Source: Karstenula rhodostoma CBS 690.94 (taxonomy: Eukaryota; Ascomycota; Dothideomycetes; Pleosporales; Didymosphaeriaceae). From it: a stretch of DNA of 64,000 nt. Position numbers and translations under genes: made by a program. The stretch is from contig MU001508.1 of assembly GCA_010093485.1 (NCBI GenBank), forward strand, positions 882,051 through 946,050, read 5' to 3'. This document shows positions 43,226 to 54,747 of this stretch, piece by piece. Under the pieces are notes generated by a model. The model saw only the letters and a list, made by a program, of their open reading frames with translations, was not told where the DNA came from and searched no databases. The first letter of the stretch is position 1; every line of letters starts with the position of its first letter.

Positions 43226-45463
43226 ATGGAAGCCCCTTTACTATCTTCGGCCGAGAGCCTTCTCCACGAAGAACACAAGCCTTCCAGAGATCTCTGGACA
43301 GCTCTTTACACCGGCGGCCTTTCATCGTCGTTGTATTTCTGGCAAAAATACGGACTTCATTCCTCGTCGGCACCACGCAAGGCGCCCACGACTGTGCCGC
43401 CCATCTCTGATGCCGAATTCCTAAATTCGCAAAACGTCCAACCTGGTGTACCATCATCATCCGACGTTGTGGTTGTAGGTGGCGGGATTCACTCGCTTAT
43501 ATACGCTATCCATCTTCGCCTCCGCTCCCAGTCTCTTTTTGCGAGCGACCCGACTCTCCATGTACCCTCCGTCACTGTGCTTGAACGGCTTCCCTCACCA
43601 GGCTACAAGATTGGAGAATCGACACTTACGACCTTTGGTGTCTGGTTGAAATCTGCTGGCATCAGTACTTCAGTCGTGTGGCGATTGTTCGGTGCAAAGG
43701 ATGGCCTCGCCTTTTACTACCTCCCTCAAGACGGCTCCTGGGACGGAGTCACGTCGTTTTGTGCCAATGGCCCGAGCGGTGATTTCGTAGCTACGTTGCA
43801 GATCGAGCGCAAGATCAGCGAGCTACTGTTGACGCTTTACGCACAGCGGCTGGGGGTGAAGGTCCTCCATGGTACGGGCGTCGACGTCCCTGGGACGCCG
43901 ATAAACAATGACCCGGTCAAGGCAACGAGCTCGTCTACGGTTCCAATCTCGAAGCCAGAATCCTCGGCTTTTCGTACTGAGCCTAAAGGTGGACAAGTGA
44001 AATTAACAAACGGTCTAGATATAAAGACGAAGCTTTTAGTCGATGCAACCGGTCGATTTCGTCGTTTTGCCTCGAAACAGAGTCACTCAAAGCGTTTCGA
44101 GGGGTTCAACACAGACTCTTTCTGGGCGTACTTTGAGATGACGGGCGATGAATCAGATTTGCCTTTCGAAAATTACGAGAGTTGCCATACGAACCATATC
44201 TGCCTCGCTGAAGGGTAAGTTTTGTTGTCTCATACTTCAGTAGTGAGCGTGAGTGACGGAGCTTGAGACATAAAGCTACCTTGTGCAGTAAGATTGAGCT
44301 AATGTGTGTATTACAGCTGGGCGTGGCTCATTCGGCTGCCCACATGGGAAGGTAGCTCAATCCCCAATCTTACGGCTATGATCAATCATTTGTTAGACCT
44401 CAACCAGGTCAACACCCCTTCGGACTCGTACCCATCAATGCAAGAGCTGGCTCAGAAGTTCAATTGCAAGGTCCGCTGGGTCACGAGCATCGGATACGCA
44501 CTTCGCAACGACGTCGTGTACCCCCCTCCGGGGGAACTGGAGATATACGGTGCTTGCGAAGCAGAACGAAAGTTCAACTGGATCACATCCAAGTACCCGC
44601 GTATGCAAGCATTCATGGATCGCCACCGACTCGTGAAGGACTTGTATGGGAAGAACTCGACATGGTTCATTCGCAAGCAACTTACTTACAGCACACCCAT
44701 CGTTTCCGGTATCGCGAAGAAGACTGAGGAAGATGAAGGCATGGTGTGGGCAGCTATCGGTGATGCGGCTGGGTTCACGAACCCGCTATACTCGCCAGGG
44801 ATTAATTGCAACATGGCAACCAGTGTTTTCCTGGCCGAAAAGACCCCTTTCCTCCTGTCGAGAGCCATGTTGGAAAAAGAAAAGATTCTGGATCAATACA
44901 ACAAGTTCTGTTCGGAAAGAGTGGTCAATCTACACCGCATGAACAAGTACAACTACGTACTCATGCAGTCGCCCCGAACCGGACCCCTGGGGCCACTGTG
45001 GCAATATCTTTCCGGAACAGGAAATGCCCTGTGGCGCAGATCTTCCGAATTCGTGTCCATCGACCGGGTCGCAGAATTCGTGACCACGTGGGATTGGGGC
45101 TCTCAGCACCCAGAGTACACCATGTTTGCAAAAGAGGCCATCCGACTTCTGGGGAACCGCTTGAGCGACGGACCGCCTGGGGAGGCGCGAGTGGAAGAAG
45201 TGTTGCGGCTCTCAGAGGAGATGCTGGCTCGGGCCAAGCAGAGCGGCAAGTATGTGAATCGCTGGGCAGGACTGTTCAGTTGGTATGATGATGAGTTGCG
45301 ATTCGATGCGAGCAAGAAAGGAAGAGATAAGCTCGCTGTGCGCTGTGAGGAATGTGGGAATTGGCGCATCTTGACAGGTGTCTCGACAAGGTGCTGCACT
45401 TGCGGAATAGTATGTAAGGAGGTGGACATTCTCAGGTACGACGATGCACGAGGTGGCAACTAG
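43226..45463 (+). CDS. Flavin-dependent halogenase-like oxidoreductase with C-terminal zinc-ribbon-like motif
   Basis: Exons 43226-44214 and 44317-45463, with a 102-bp intron, encode 711 aa. An FAD-binding Rossmann start sits at residues 81-90 (VVVVGGGIHS; the third Gly of GxGxxG is Ser). ERLPSPGYKIGEST at about 120-133 parallels the GES/GEA segment of Trp-halogenase-type enzymes. Downstream lie LVDATGRFRRF, WAWLIRLPTW at 331-340 (compare the halogenase WxWxIP motif) and VWAAIGDAAGFTNPLYSPGI, a late flavin-binding segment. The last ~45 residues carry CEEC and, 12 residues later, CCTC, a CxxC...CxxC pair like a zinc ribbon. The likely role is FAD-dependent halogenation or hydroxylation of a small molecule; which one is not decidable here. 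It converges with a DHA2 exporter gene 245 bp away. Confidence 0.8.
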
Positions 45464-45604
45464 AATTAGCAGCCTGCTACCCAATCATCACTGCGCTGTA
45501 GTTTACACCCGAGGAACGAGACTCAGCCCCCCATGAGGCGTAGGAAAAGATTTATTTGTTCAATGTTCTAGTCCTTAATTTTCAGTAATATAGAGGCGAT
45601 GCCA

Positions 45605-45632
45605 CCCCCCCCCCCCCCCCCCCCCCCCCCCC
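45605..45632. repeat. C28 homopolymer
   Basis: Twenty-eight uninterrupted C residues in the 245-bp gap between the convergent halogenase-like and MFS genes. An A10 run follows at about 45674. The exact length may be an assembly estimate. Confidence 0.85.
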
Positions 45633-45708
45633 TAGCTGATAGCTCAAGAATAACGTAATTAAAAAGTGTTATTAAAAAAAAAGGAGTGAGATGTCTATCA
45701 CTCTACCT

Positions 45709-47414
45709 TTAGACTTCCCCGCTCTTGCATTCGACAGCAGCGTCTTCCTCTACCTGGTTTTCCTTGTTCTGTTTGACGCTCTTCCATTCCACCAGGAGTG
45801 CAGGCACCAAGCTGAAGCACGCTAGCCCAAGTGCAACATAAATAGTGTTGCAAATCGCAGTCCTGTAGCCCTCGAGGAACACACTAATCAACTGTTGCGG
45901 CACCATGTTACGGATACTAGTCGCACCCATCTCGACGACCTGGCTCTTGGAAAGGTGCAACCCGGGTATCTTTGTCAACTGCCGGGCTAATTCACCCGTA
46001 AACACTGACTGCGCAACGCTCAGGAAGATGGCGCCGCCGAAGTTCTGCGCGAACATCATAAGCGACACGCCGGTCGTTTTGTCTTCTTTGGGTAAGACAA
46101 TTTGTGCATTCATGGAAGGCTGTTGCATGCCGATGCCGATACCGATACCGACTAGGAACTGATAGCCAATCCAGGCGCTGTGGTTGACATCGACTGGCCA
46201 TGTAGTGATCAGCCCAACGCCAATCGAGAGTATGACAGCGCTCAGAATCATGAAAGGAGCTGGGTATCCAATGCGCTGGACCAGACCACCTGCAAGGATC
46301 GTTCCAACGACCAGAGAAAGAATAAAAGGAATGGTCGCGACGCCAGATTTCATTGGTGAAAAATTCTTCAGGGCTTGAAAGAAGATCGGGATGTAGTAGG
46401 TGACAACAATCATTCCGGCTTGACTCGTGAATGCGAACAGAGCTGAAGCAGCCACTGTTCGTTGTTTGAGAATGCGCATCGGTAGTGTTGCTGTGTCTGG
46501 CCTCCAGATCTGGACCGCAAGGAATCCGATAAACAATAGGCCCGCGAGCACTAACAGGAGAACTATTCGCCAGCTTGACCACGCGTAAGTCGTACCGCCC
46601 CACTGAAGAGCCAGAAGAAGGCACACAATGGATGGTAGGAAGAGAATTGTGCCGATGGGGTCCATTCTCTTGAATCGTTCCAACAGAGTCAATTGCTCGC
46701 GTATCTTTGATGGTAGGTGCAGCACCAAGATAAGGACACCAATGGCTAGGCCACCCAGAGGCAGGTTGATGTAAAAACACCACCTCCAGCTCACATGCTC
46801 GGTAAACGCGCCACCAAGCAATGGCCCGACTACACCAGCAATGCCGAATACCGCACCGATCAACCCGGTGAACATGGGCCTCTTTTCCAGTGGCGTGATT
46901 TGTATGACCACTACGATGGCTCCGTTCGAGATACCAGCACTTCCAGCTCCGGCGATTGCGCGTCCTACAATCAAGACCGGAGAGGATGGCGCAGCTCCGC
47001 AGAGAGCACTGCCAATCTCGAAGACGACGACTGCAGCGATGAAGGTGACCTTGACAGGGTAGAACGTGTATATTCGCCCCCAAAACATCTGGAAAGCACA
47101 GAGCGTGAGCATGTAAGACGATCCGTACCAGCCAATGTCGGATAAAGAGTTGAAGTCGTTAGTTATTCGGGGCACGGCAGTTGCGAGGATGGTTTTGTCC
47201 TGTGTTCGAGTCAGATTGGCCACGCTACACGGGGAGTGCAAAGACTTACCAGTGCGACAAGGAACATTGTGAGATAAAGACAGCCCATAATGATCCATGT
47301 GCGGCCTGGGGTGGGGTACTGGGGATCGTCCCTGTCTTGTGGCGTCTTCTCATGGCTCAATGTGCGGTTTTCCAAGGCTCTACCAACATCCTTTGAGTTT
47401 GAAGTAGTCTCCAT
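45709..47414 (-). CDS. MFS drug:H+ antiporter, DHA2 family (14 TM)
   Basis: Exons 47414-47250 and 47199-45709 on the minus strand, with a 50-bp intron, encode 551 aa. The intron splits the classic TM1 motif, which becomes FLVALDKTILATAVPRI after joining. Other DHA2 marks are WYGSSYMLTLCAFQMFWGRI, the TM4 segment VGRAIAGAGSAGISNGAIVV, motif C in TM5 (GLIGAVFGIAGVVGPLLGGA) and SWRWCFYINLPLGGLA. About fourteen hydrophobic helices are visible. Such proteins export toxic small molecules or secondary metabolites across the plasma membrane. The gene is convergent with the halogenase-like gene and divergent from another MFS gene. Confidence 0.94.
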
Positions 47415-48172
47415 TGCATACGTCAATTTTGCTGAGGGCGTCGAGTGGATTTTTGTAGTAGAATGGTTTCGTGATTGTTGACCCGAATCACGAAGTAGTG
47501 TACCGTAAGATAATAGAAAAAGTATAGACTGTGACTGCCGCCTGATACTAACACGAAATGAAGCGTTGTAAGTTGTGGTAGAATAGATCGCGAAAACAGT
47601 GAAAGTGGAACGAGAGTGGAACGGGCGGGCAGACTCCCTTGAATGGATTGCCCATTGTGCAGCAATCCGTCTACTATATACGTACTGAAGACTGAATAGT
47701 TGCCGCCCGACTCTGTTATTTCGGTCCCTTGAGGCTGTGGGCTGATGGCATTCGGACGCGAGTAGGGCGGCTTCGGCCCCGAAACGCGTGCACGGGCTCC
47801 TGCGTCGTGCATTTGAAAGCCCGAGCGTGCCGCAAGTTGTTAACAATACAACATTTTCAACCAGTATTTATCAGGCAATGTCTAATAGAGGCAGTATGAA
47901 TGGCACAGTAAACTCGTTTTACTCAAATTCGCATACGTCCCGATGGGCGCGGAGAAGATTCCCCAGACCTGGAGGTTCAAGGGTCTGTGATTGGTTGCAC
48001 CACGGCCCGAGGGAGCAATGACAGGCAACGTAGGATGGTACTGACACTCGTTTCCATCTCAACTTCATTCATTAACCATTACCGCCTCCACTCTCCTCGT
48101 CTGCATGTTTTTCGTATCGCGTTTCTAGTCACCTCTTTCCTTCGCAGTCTGCGCACTGCATCCGCATCACAG
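47415..48172. promoter_or_regulatory. 758-bp divergent promoter between two MFS genes
   Basis: Start codons at 47414 (minus) and 48173 (plus) face outward. A copy of the ~75-bp interspersed repeat lies at 47464-47543, within 130 bp of the DHA2 start codon. Confidence 0.55.
47464..47543 (+). repeat. ~75-bp interspersed repeat, copy 1 (diverged)
   Basis: Matches 55828-55903 in the same orientation: TGATTGTTGAC, AAGTAGTGT.CCGTAA, ATAGA.AAA.TAT and GACTGCCG are shared, with substitutions and small indels between. Confidence 0.75.
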
Positions 48173-49642
48173 ATGTCCTTTCCCCATGCCAATGAGACCA
48201 CGGGTCTTCTAGATGTCCCAGACGATGACACCGCCAGTTCTCAGCTCGCTCAAGACCAACATGGAAACGAAAGTCCGATGTCAACGAGTCTCAACTTTCG
48301 TATCGCGGCTACTATGTTCTCTTTCATGGTCACTGGGCTCTTCAATGCATCAATCGGCGTTATGCTCGCACCTATGTCGCGTCACTACACTCTAACAGAC
48401 CTCCATGTCTCTTTTATTTTTCTTTGCGGTCCAATCGGATACGTTCTGGCGTCACCTTCCAATGCTTCAATTCACTCTCTGCTGGGTCAGCGCGGCATTG
48501 CACTCATTGGACCACTCCTTCACACGCTGGCCGCCCTAGGGATCGCGGCGCACCCTCCTTTTCCAACCGTACTGGTCGCCTTTGTAGTCAATGCGATGGG
48601 TATTGGTCTGGTGGATGGGAGTTGGTGCGCATGGGCTGGTGGGCTCGAGAAGGCAAACGTCGTGAGCGGATTGCTCCATGGAAGCTATAGTGCGGGAGCT
48701 GCGGCTGGCCCATTTGTTGCAGGCTTGTCACTTGGAAAAACGTCGATGACATGGTGGAATTGGTACTATGTTCTTGTGAGTCGATTTACTAGAACAAAGC
48801 ACCTCAAATTGGAGGTCGTTCTTACAGTAGTGTCTGGTCAAGGTTTGAGTACACTGCATTACCCCGGAAGGAGCAATACAGTACCAATGCTTTTGATCTG
48901 GTACTGCATTAGACGCAACTGACTAGTTCTGCAGGCTGGAGTATCGGTGATAGAGCTGATAATCCTAGCTACTGCTTTCAGATTCGAAAACGCGGCCAGA
49001 TATCATTCCTCGAAAAGCCACATTACTCTTGAGCCAGGAAGCACCTCCTGGAAAGAGATCTTCAAGCATCCAGGCACCTGGTTCTCCGCCACGTTCTTCC
49101 TCACCTACGTCGGGATCGAAACGGCAATCTCAGGTTGGGTTGTTTCCTTCATGGTGCGTTCTCGCCATGCCTCCACGTATCTCGCCTCGCTTTCTTCCTC
49201 CGGCTTCTGGGCCGGGATGGCTATAGGACGGTTGACTCTCGGCTATGTCACGGACCGAATTGGCGTGCGTCGTGCAGCGGCCATGTACCTCCTCTGCGCC
49301 ATCGCGCTTTTACTACTATTCGCACTCATCGGCTCACCAATCGTGTCTATCGCTGTGATGGCCTCCGCTGGCTTCGTCATGGGACCACTATTTCCATCTG
49401 GTGTGGTCGTCTTGTCTGACTTGTTGCCACGGGAACTGCACGTTGCTGCTGTTTCTTTTGTAGCGTCCGTCGGACAAATTGGCGGTGCTGCATTGCCGTT
49501 TGGAATCGGCGCTGTCGTACAAGGGCTTGGAATTGGGATCTTCCGATGGGTCATCCTGATCTTCTCGTGTATTGCGCTCTCTGTGTGGATCTTGTTCGCT
49601 CAGCTGAGACCCAGAGACCTTGTCAGGCAGAGGATGGATTGA
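48173..49642 (+). CDS. MFS transporter, FHS/Bsc6-like
   Basis: Exons 48173-48775 and 48935-49642, with a 159-bp intron (GTGAGT...CTGCAG), encode 436 aa with about twelve hydrophobic helices. TM segments include MFSFMVTGLFNASIGVML, FIFLCGPIGYVLAS and VVNAMGIGLVDGSWCAWAGG. The GSYSAGAAAGPFVAG and SGFWAGMAIGRLTLGYVTDR segments (the latter the MFS loop 8-9 signature) resemble the FHS (fucose permease-like) group that includes yeast Bsc6. Substrate unknown. The in-frame region upstream of the Met at 48173 is not membrane-like, so this start is preferred. The intron is longer than its neighbours'. Confidence 0.88.
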
Positions 49643-50348
49643 TGTCCGGGGGCCATAGTTCTAGATCGTGAATCTTTCAAAGTCGAACAACCACTTTGGA
49701 GGAATACACAATACCGTAAGGATCTCTTGTGTGGCGTTTTCGAATCAAAAACTTGGAAATAAGAATGCTCCTCAACAAGCACAGATCCGCAGGTATTTCT
49801 ACCGAATTTGCCAACACCACCACAAGAAGACAAGCAAGCTTTTACTATGGTTGTCGGTTATTGCATTTGTGCGCCAAGACTTGTCTCGCATAGAACGCGA
49901 AAAAAGGTTTTAGTCAGCCTGGAAGCCTGATGACGGATCAGCTCTAGGCATTCTTGTACATGTACACTAGAGGACAGGCAGATGCCGCCGCAGCGTGGCA
50001 GCGCTGCGACATATATACCTGTCCCAACAAGAAAAAGCGATCGTGTCAACAGTCCTGAGGTTTTATGGCGGGCCGCTAAGCCTTGCTTACTTACCTAACC
50101 TTGTTTATCTACTCACAACGCTTCCTTTTGTATCACCTTTGGACGGCAGTCTATGTCTATGTCCATATTTGTCTATCGCTTTACGGGACACTACTTTGTA
50201 GTTTGAGTCAACAATCAGAAAACCGTAGCACGACTTCGTACCTCAAACCACTTTATCCAGGGCACAAATTAGTTTCTTTAACCTACCTCTTATAGTACCA
50301 CGGTTGTGTCGCAATTGAAACAGCATCTCCGTACCGCCATAGGGAGCC
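49643..50348. other. Gene-free interval
   Basis: 3' flank of the MFS gene and upstream of the F-box-like gene. Contains copy 2 of the ~75-bp repeat. Confidence 0.5.
50138..50224 (-). repeat. ~75-bp interspersed repeat, copy 2 (inverted)
   Basis: 50163-50224 is the reverse complement of 55829-55890 with essentially one mismatch over 62 bases. After a 12-nt tandem insertion (CTATGTCTATGT, 50151-50162) the match resumes at 50138-50150 against 55891-55903. Confidence 0.9.
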
Positions 50349-51844
50349 ATGGCGCGTTTCGAAAACTTGCCCGCCGAGCTCTACGATGAGGTATGATAAT
50401 CTACCACCGAAGCAAAAAGAACCCGTCTAAATTATCAACCCAAGATTATCGAGCACCTTGTCTACTCCTCATGGAATGTCGACAACATGGTCACGCGTCG
50501 CCGTTTACGCAAGGGCACGCACCCTTTTGATCGCGCTATAAACATCCATCGCCGCCCAATCGAGCGTGGCGTATGCTTTTGGCCGCATCCAAGTGATATC
50601 CAGCTACGTCTCGTCAGCCGTGCTTTCAATCGCGCGATGCTTCGTGTGTACTTCAAGTATCCTGGCGCCGTGTTTTCCCCTTGCGAAGAAAATGCTATGG
50701 AGCGGCTCGAAGAGCACGTGATCAACCGAAATAGAAGCGTATCGTGGAGCATCGCCGATGCAATAGGAAAGTTTACAATTGAGCTGTGCCCTTCAAAATA
50801 CGGGGATGAGGCGGCTGTCTTCCGCAAGAGCCACAAGGAGTTGAGCAACTTGGAGGAGTCAGCCGACAGGATTCCGACACTTGATGATACTGCAGAGAGG
50901 CTAAAAGCTGTTCTTCAGATCGGAACCTTGGCCAGGGCGGTTCAGAGTATGCCAAGGTTGGAATCACTTGTTGTCAATCTAAACCAGGATTGGCGCGACG
51001 ACGAAGGTGACTCGTTCAGCAGCGAGGACGATGAAAGTGACGTCGAATCTGGCCTGCGACTTCGACTAGAGCTGCTGCAATGTTCGTGCCGTTGGATGCC
51101 CCCCAAACCCACACCGGAACCAGCCATCTCCCGTTTCTGACATATCTGCGGCTTAAGCTCCCTTGCGCCTACGACTTCGCTCACCTAGCTTCTTGCATGC
51201 CTGGTACTGTAGCCCTGCGCCTCCGCCACTTGTGTCTTCAGATTGTCGACGGGACCGGACCCGGGGGCGATCTTTCCTACACTCGCAGCTGGCAGGGCGA
51301 CGGGAACCCATTCGATAGCGATGAAGGCCACCTGTTCTCTAATCTCCAGAGAAAGCATCCGAATACTGCATATATGCAGGATATTTGCGGTCTTGTCAAC
51401 CGATGCAAAAACCTCGAGAGCCTTGGCCTCGTAGGCACGCAGTGCATCAACTTGGAAAGCCTTAACTGGCAACCCGCCGAGGGGCCAGGACTAAAAACCT
51501 TATACATGTCCCGAGTTATCGCAACTGCAGAACAGCTTCTAACACTACTTTCCTCGGGACGGGGAGACGGCGCTTGTCATATCGAAGCTTTCGACATTAA
51601 AGACGTGGAGCTTATGAACGGCACGTGGGAATCTGTCTTCGCTCGCCTACTCACTTCGTCGTCGCTTGTGTTCCTACAAATTTTCAACCTTAAATATAAC
51701 ATCCGCGGTCATTCTGCGCATCTTGCACTGTACAACTCTCGCCCATGGGAGAATGTCTCCGAAATATGGACCAAAAGCCGCCAAGATTGCGAGAGGCTGA
51801 GCGATGTCATTTCAGCGGTGGAAAGTCGCGTAGCAGCGGAGTAG
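50349..51844 (+). CDS. F-box-like protein with a one-base frame break
   Basis: Exon 1 (50349-50390) and exon 2 from 50445, with a 54-bp intron, give MARFENLPAELYDEIIEHLV, an F-box-type start (LPxELxxxI), then a soluble leucine-rich protein. The frame ends at a stop at 51138, but the protein clearly continues in the +1 frame from about 51080 to 51844 (SHLPFLTYLRLKL and onward). The two frames meet at a run of six C at 51099-51104; one extra C would join them into a protein of about 480 aa. Alternatives are a very short 38-nt intron (GTGCCG...CCAG) or a sequencing error. F-box proteins recruit targets to SCF ubiquitin ligases. Substrate unknown. Confidence 0.65.
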
Positions 51845-52389
51845 AGAGTATGGTAGAGTACGGCAAGTTGCGTGGGCGTGTGGACAGACGAGCTGACAAG
51901 AGACAGATTCGCCGATGAAAAGGACGAAGATGATGCGAATTTCGAGTTTGCTTGAACTATGACTACAAATAATCCCCTGTATTCCATCACATAGGTAGAG
52001 TGCCGCGCTTAGTGGCATTATTGCGTACAGTACTGAGAAGAAGAAAGAAGCGGGAATTGCACATTCTTTAAATAGAAGAATAGATAAGGAACGGTAAAGC
52101 GTAGATGTTCAGCTACCTAAGGCCCCTAGAAATAAGATACCAGAAATAAGATATCTGAATAGACGACGTTGCAGGCCCTACTGTTTAACGTTTATTTGCA
52201 CCCGAGCATCACGCGCCTCACTTTTAGAGTTAAAAAGTGTCACATGCCCGCCACCTTGCCTCAGCCTACAAACCTTTTTACTTGTGCGGCAGCTTTACTT
52301 CGACACTCAATTCTGCCTCTTCACGAAGCGCGACAGTCCGAGGCTTTGGTTAGGTAAGATTTCACACTCACAGGTTGGTACTGAAGATT
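51845..52389. other. Gene-free interval
   Basis: 3' flank of the F-box-like gene and AT-rich sequence; nothing recognised. Confidence 0.45.
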
Positions 52390-53400
52390 CTAGAAGTTGA
52401 CACTGCTAGAAAGCTTTACTCCCTTATTGCTAAAACCTCGCTGCCCTTTTGCAGACCTGCTGTCCCGTCGCCAAACCCGCTGCCCTTGCTGCTCTTTGAA
52501 GACCGCAGATGAATGATAGCCCGCCCACCATACACCATCCTGTAGCGAATTCGGCTGAGAACCCATAGTGTATAACATCTTTCGGTAATCACAGTACAAG
52601 CTCGAACCTCAGCTGTCGATTGGTATTGAGGTATTCGCAGATCCTCGGAGTGTTGCAGGCCCAGCCGTCAACGCCGATAAAAAAGATGATTGGGGTAAGT
52701 CCGGCTTTGTTCGCAGCAATGAGATCCTTCTCAATGGCGTCAGTGAACAACTTCGCCCGCTTGAAACTTCGTCGGGGTCCGTACGGCTCATCTGCTGCAG
52801 GTTCGTATGTCGCCATTGCTGGGAGATCGCGGGAATGCACTTCGTATGAAGCATGTAGCACAGCCAAGGGATTGTAAGTTAACTTTCCCAGGTAGAATAA
52901 GTAGCTGAAAGCTTACCTTGGTAGTTGGCACTCCCACAAACTTCCCGTACTGGGCGAGCATTTGTCGACCCCATATCGACAAACCGTCAACCAGGCTACC
53001 CGTTCCGACTTCTACTCTTCAGGGCAGTGACTTGATGACCTCACCACAATCAAGACGGTTGAAGCAGAGTTGATAGCGCGAATGAGGTCGAAACGCAGGA
53101 CTGCGGTGCTGGATGTGTCTGGTTTGGAATTAATAGCTACCTTGCATTTCTCTACGTGGGCTGCCAACACGCAGAGGTCTGCAAAGAGCTTACTGCAACC
53201 ATGGCACTTGTATGGGCTGCGTATGGGCTGCGGAGGTCTTTCGAATGCTGTGTCGCGTGGTTGTTTACTCCCTTGTGGCTACTAAAGACCTTCGAACATC
53301 CAGTATACGGCCCTCAGGGACAAGAGATGCTCGGTGGAGGACTTCCTGCGCAGTTCCTCAGGTGGGCTATAGCAAAGATGTAGCGGTAAAGGAATGCCCC
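52390..53400 (-). pseudogene. Decayed C2H2 zinc-finger gene (copy 3)
   Basis: On the minus strand near 53310-53230 one frame reads GCSKVFSSHKGVNNHATQHS and then KDLRSPY, a C2H2 finger end. A second frame then reads SPYKCHGCSKLFADLCVLAA followed by HVEKC, a C2HC/C2H2 finger. The frames are offset because an 11-bp string, TATGGGCTGCG on the plus strand, is repeated in tandem at 53211-53221 and 53222-53232. Stops follow further on. A C-terminal part at 52867-52589 stays open (MATYEPAADEPYGPRRSFKR and onward) but is not recognised. Finger and linker (HERDLRSP versus HSKDLRSP) resemble copy 2 at 4548-5130. The lower part could instead belong to a separate small gene. Confidence 0.55.
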
Positions 53401-54747
53401 ACACTCGTTTCAGCACGGTATCTTCTAGGTGCCATCCTCGAGTGGTGATGCGTGCAGTTCTGCTGGTGGTGGGATGTAAAGGTGATCAGGAGTCTGTTGG
53501 GCTGGGTAACCCGGGTTCTCACGGGAAGGTGAACACTGGCGATACAGTATTAAGGTAAGGTTATAAACTTGTATAATAGCCTGAGTTGCCTTAGGATTGA
53601 CTATTCTATAACTAACTAATAAAGACCTTAGCTTGCATCCGGTCTTTATGTTCCCATAAGAGCCTGGGGAGCCGGCTCGTAGAGGAGCGGCGTGATGCCG
53701 GTGATCAACGAGATCTGTCCGTCCCCAAGTGTGGTTGCGACCTCTGCTTCGAACTGTCCGACTGGAATTTCGGCTCCTCGACCAGTGACAAGTTTATGTC
53801 ACGTGATCGATCTCGACTTTTCGTTGGGTCGCGCAGTGAACCTAGACTATCCATCACACACTGCACAAAAGGATCACTTTACAGTTCGACGCACGACTCC
53901 CCCGGAACGCTACCATCAGCGAAACAACGGCTAGCGAGGAAAGTTTGCGGTCCGTTTCAAAACGGACCATGCCCACGGTGGTTTTTTGCCCGAGCACCAG
54001 CGACTTCTGCGCAGGCTGAGCAACGCCTCTCCAAGCGCTACAGACGTCGTCAATCTTGGCAGTTTTGCCGCCTCTTCTACGCACCTAGCAGGGGATGTTT
54101 TGTAGTTGCGCTGTTGAAGCCTGTGGAGGCTGGGGTTGCTTGACCCGGGCTGACGTTCTCTTCGGGAAATATCCTGAGATCGCCTACGATAATGCGAGAT
54201 TTGGTATAGGACCAGCGCACCTGCACGAAAACCATCTACAAACCACTCCCGCACACAGCCGAAATAAGGCCCTGCAGACTGCAAGGCGCACGTGGAGGGC
54301 TGGCGTAGGCTTCGTGCAAGGCGCACGCTTGCTTCTGGGTGCCAAGAGCCCGAACAAAGCCACCGAGTGTCGATAGCCAAGGCCGCCCATCTCACAATAG
54401 GAGATATGATGATGATTTCGCATATTGGCTCATACACTGGACGAGGTACTTCCTGTCAACCCGGCAGTCGAGACCTTGACATGCTCTAATCCACGCACAG
54501 CTTCCCGCGTCCCAAGCAGTTGGCGCGGTGGCCTGTAGCTGCACAGGAGAAACATGGCTCTTGGCGCAGGTGTATTCACACCTGTTGCCTTGTAAGGGTA
54601 ATGCTGCGCTGCTCTTGGCACTATTCTGTTGCCATGCCGTGTGGAACTCGAATTGAGGCGGAGTTCATTTCGTGAAGTTTATAAGGCACATCGCGCGCCC
54701 AAGGGGCATCCTCTTGGTCACCAGTCGCAAAATCCTGCATCATCATC
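53401..54747. other. Gene-free interval
   Basis: Between the decayed C2H2 gene and the carbonic anhydrase. Only short, unfamiliar reading frames. The last ~100 bp is the CA promoter and includes TTTATAAGG (54677-54685). Confidence 0.45.
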
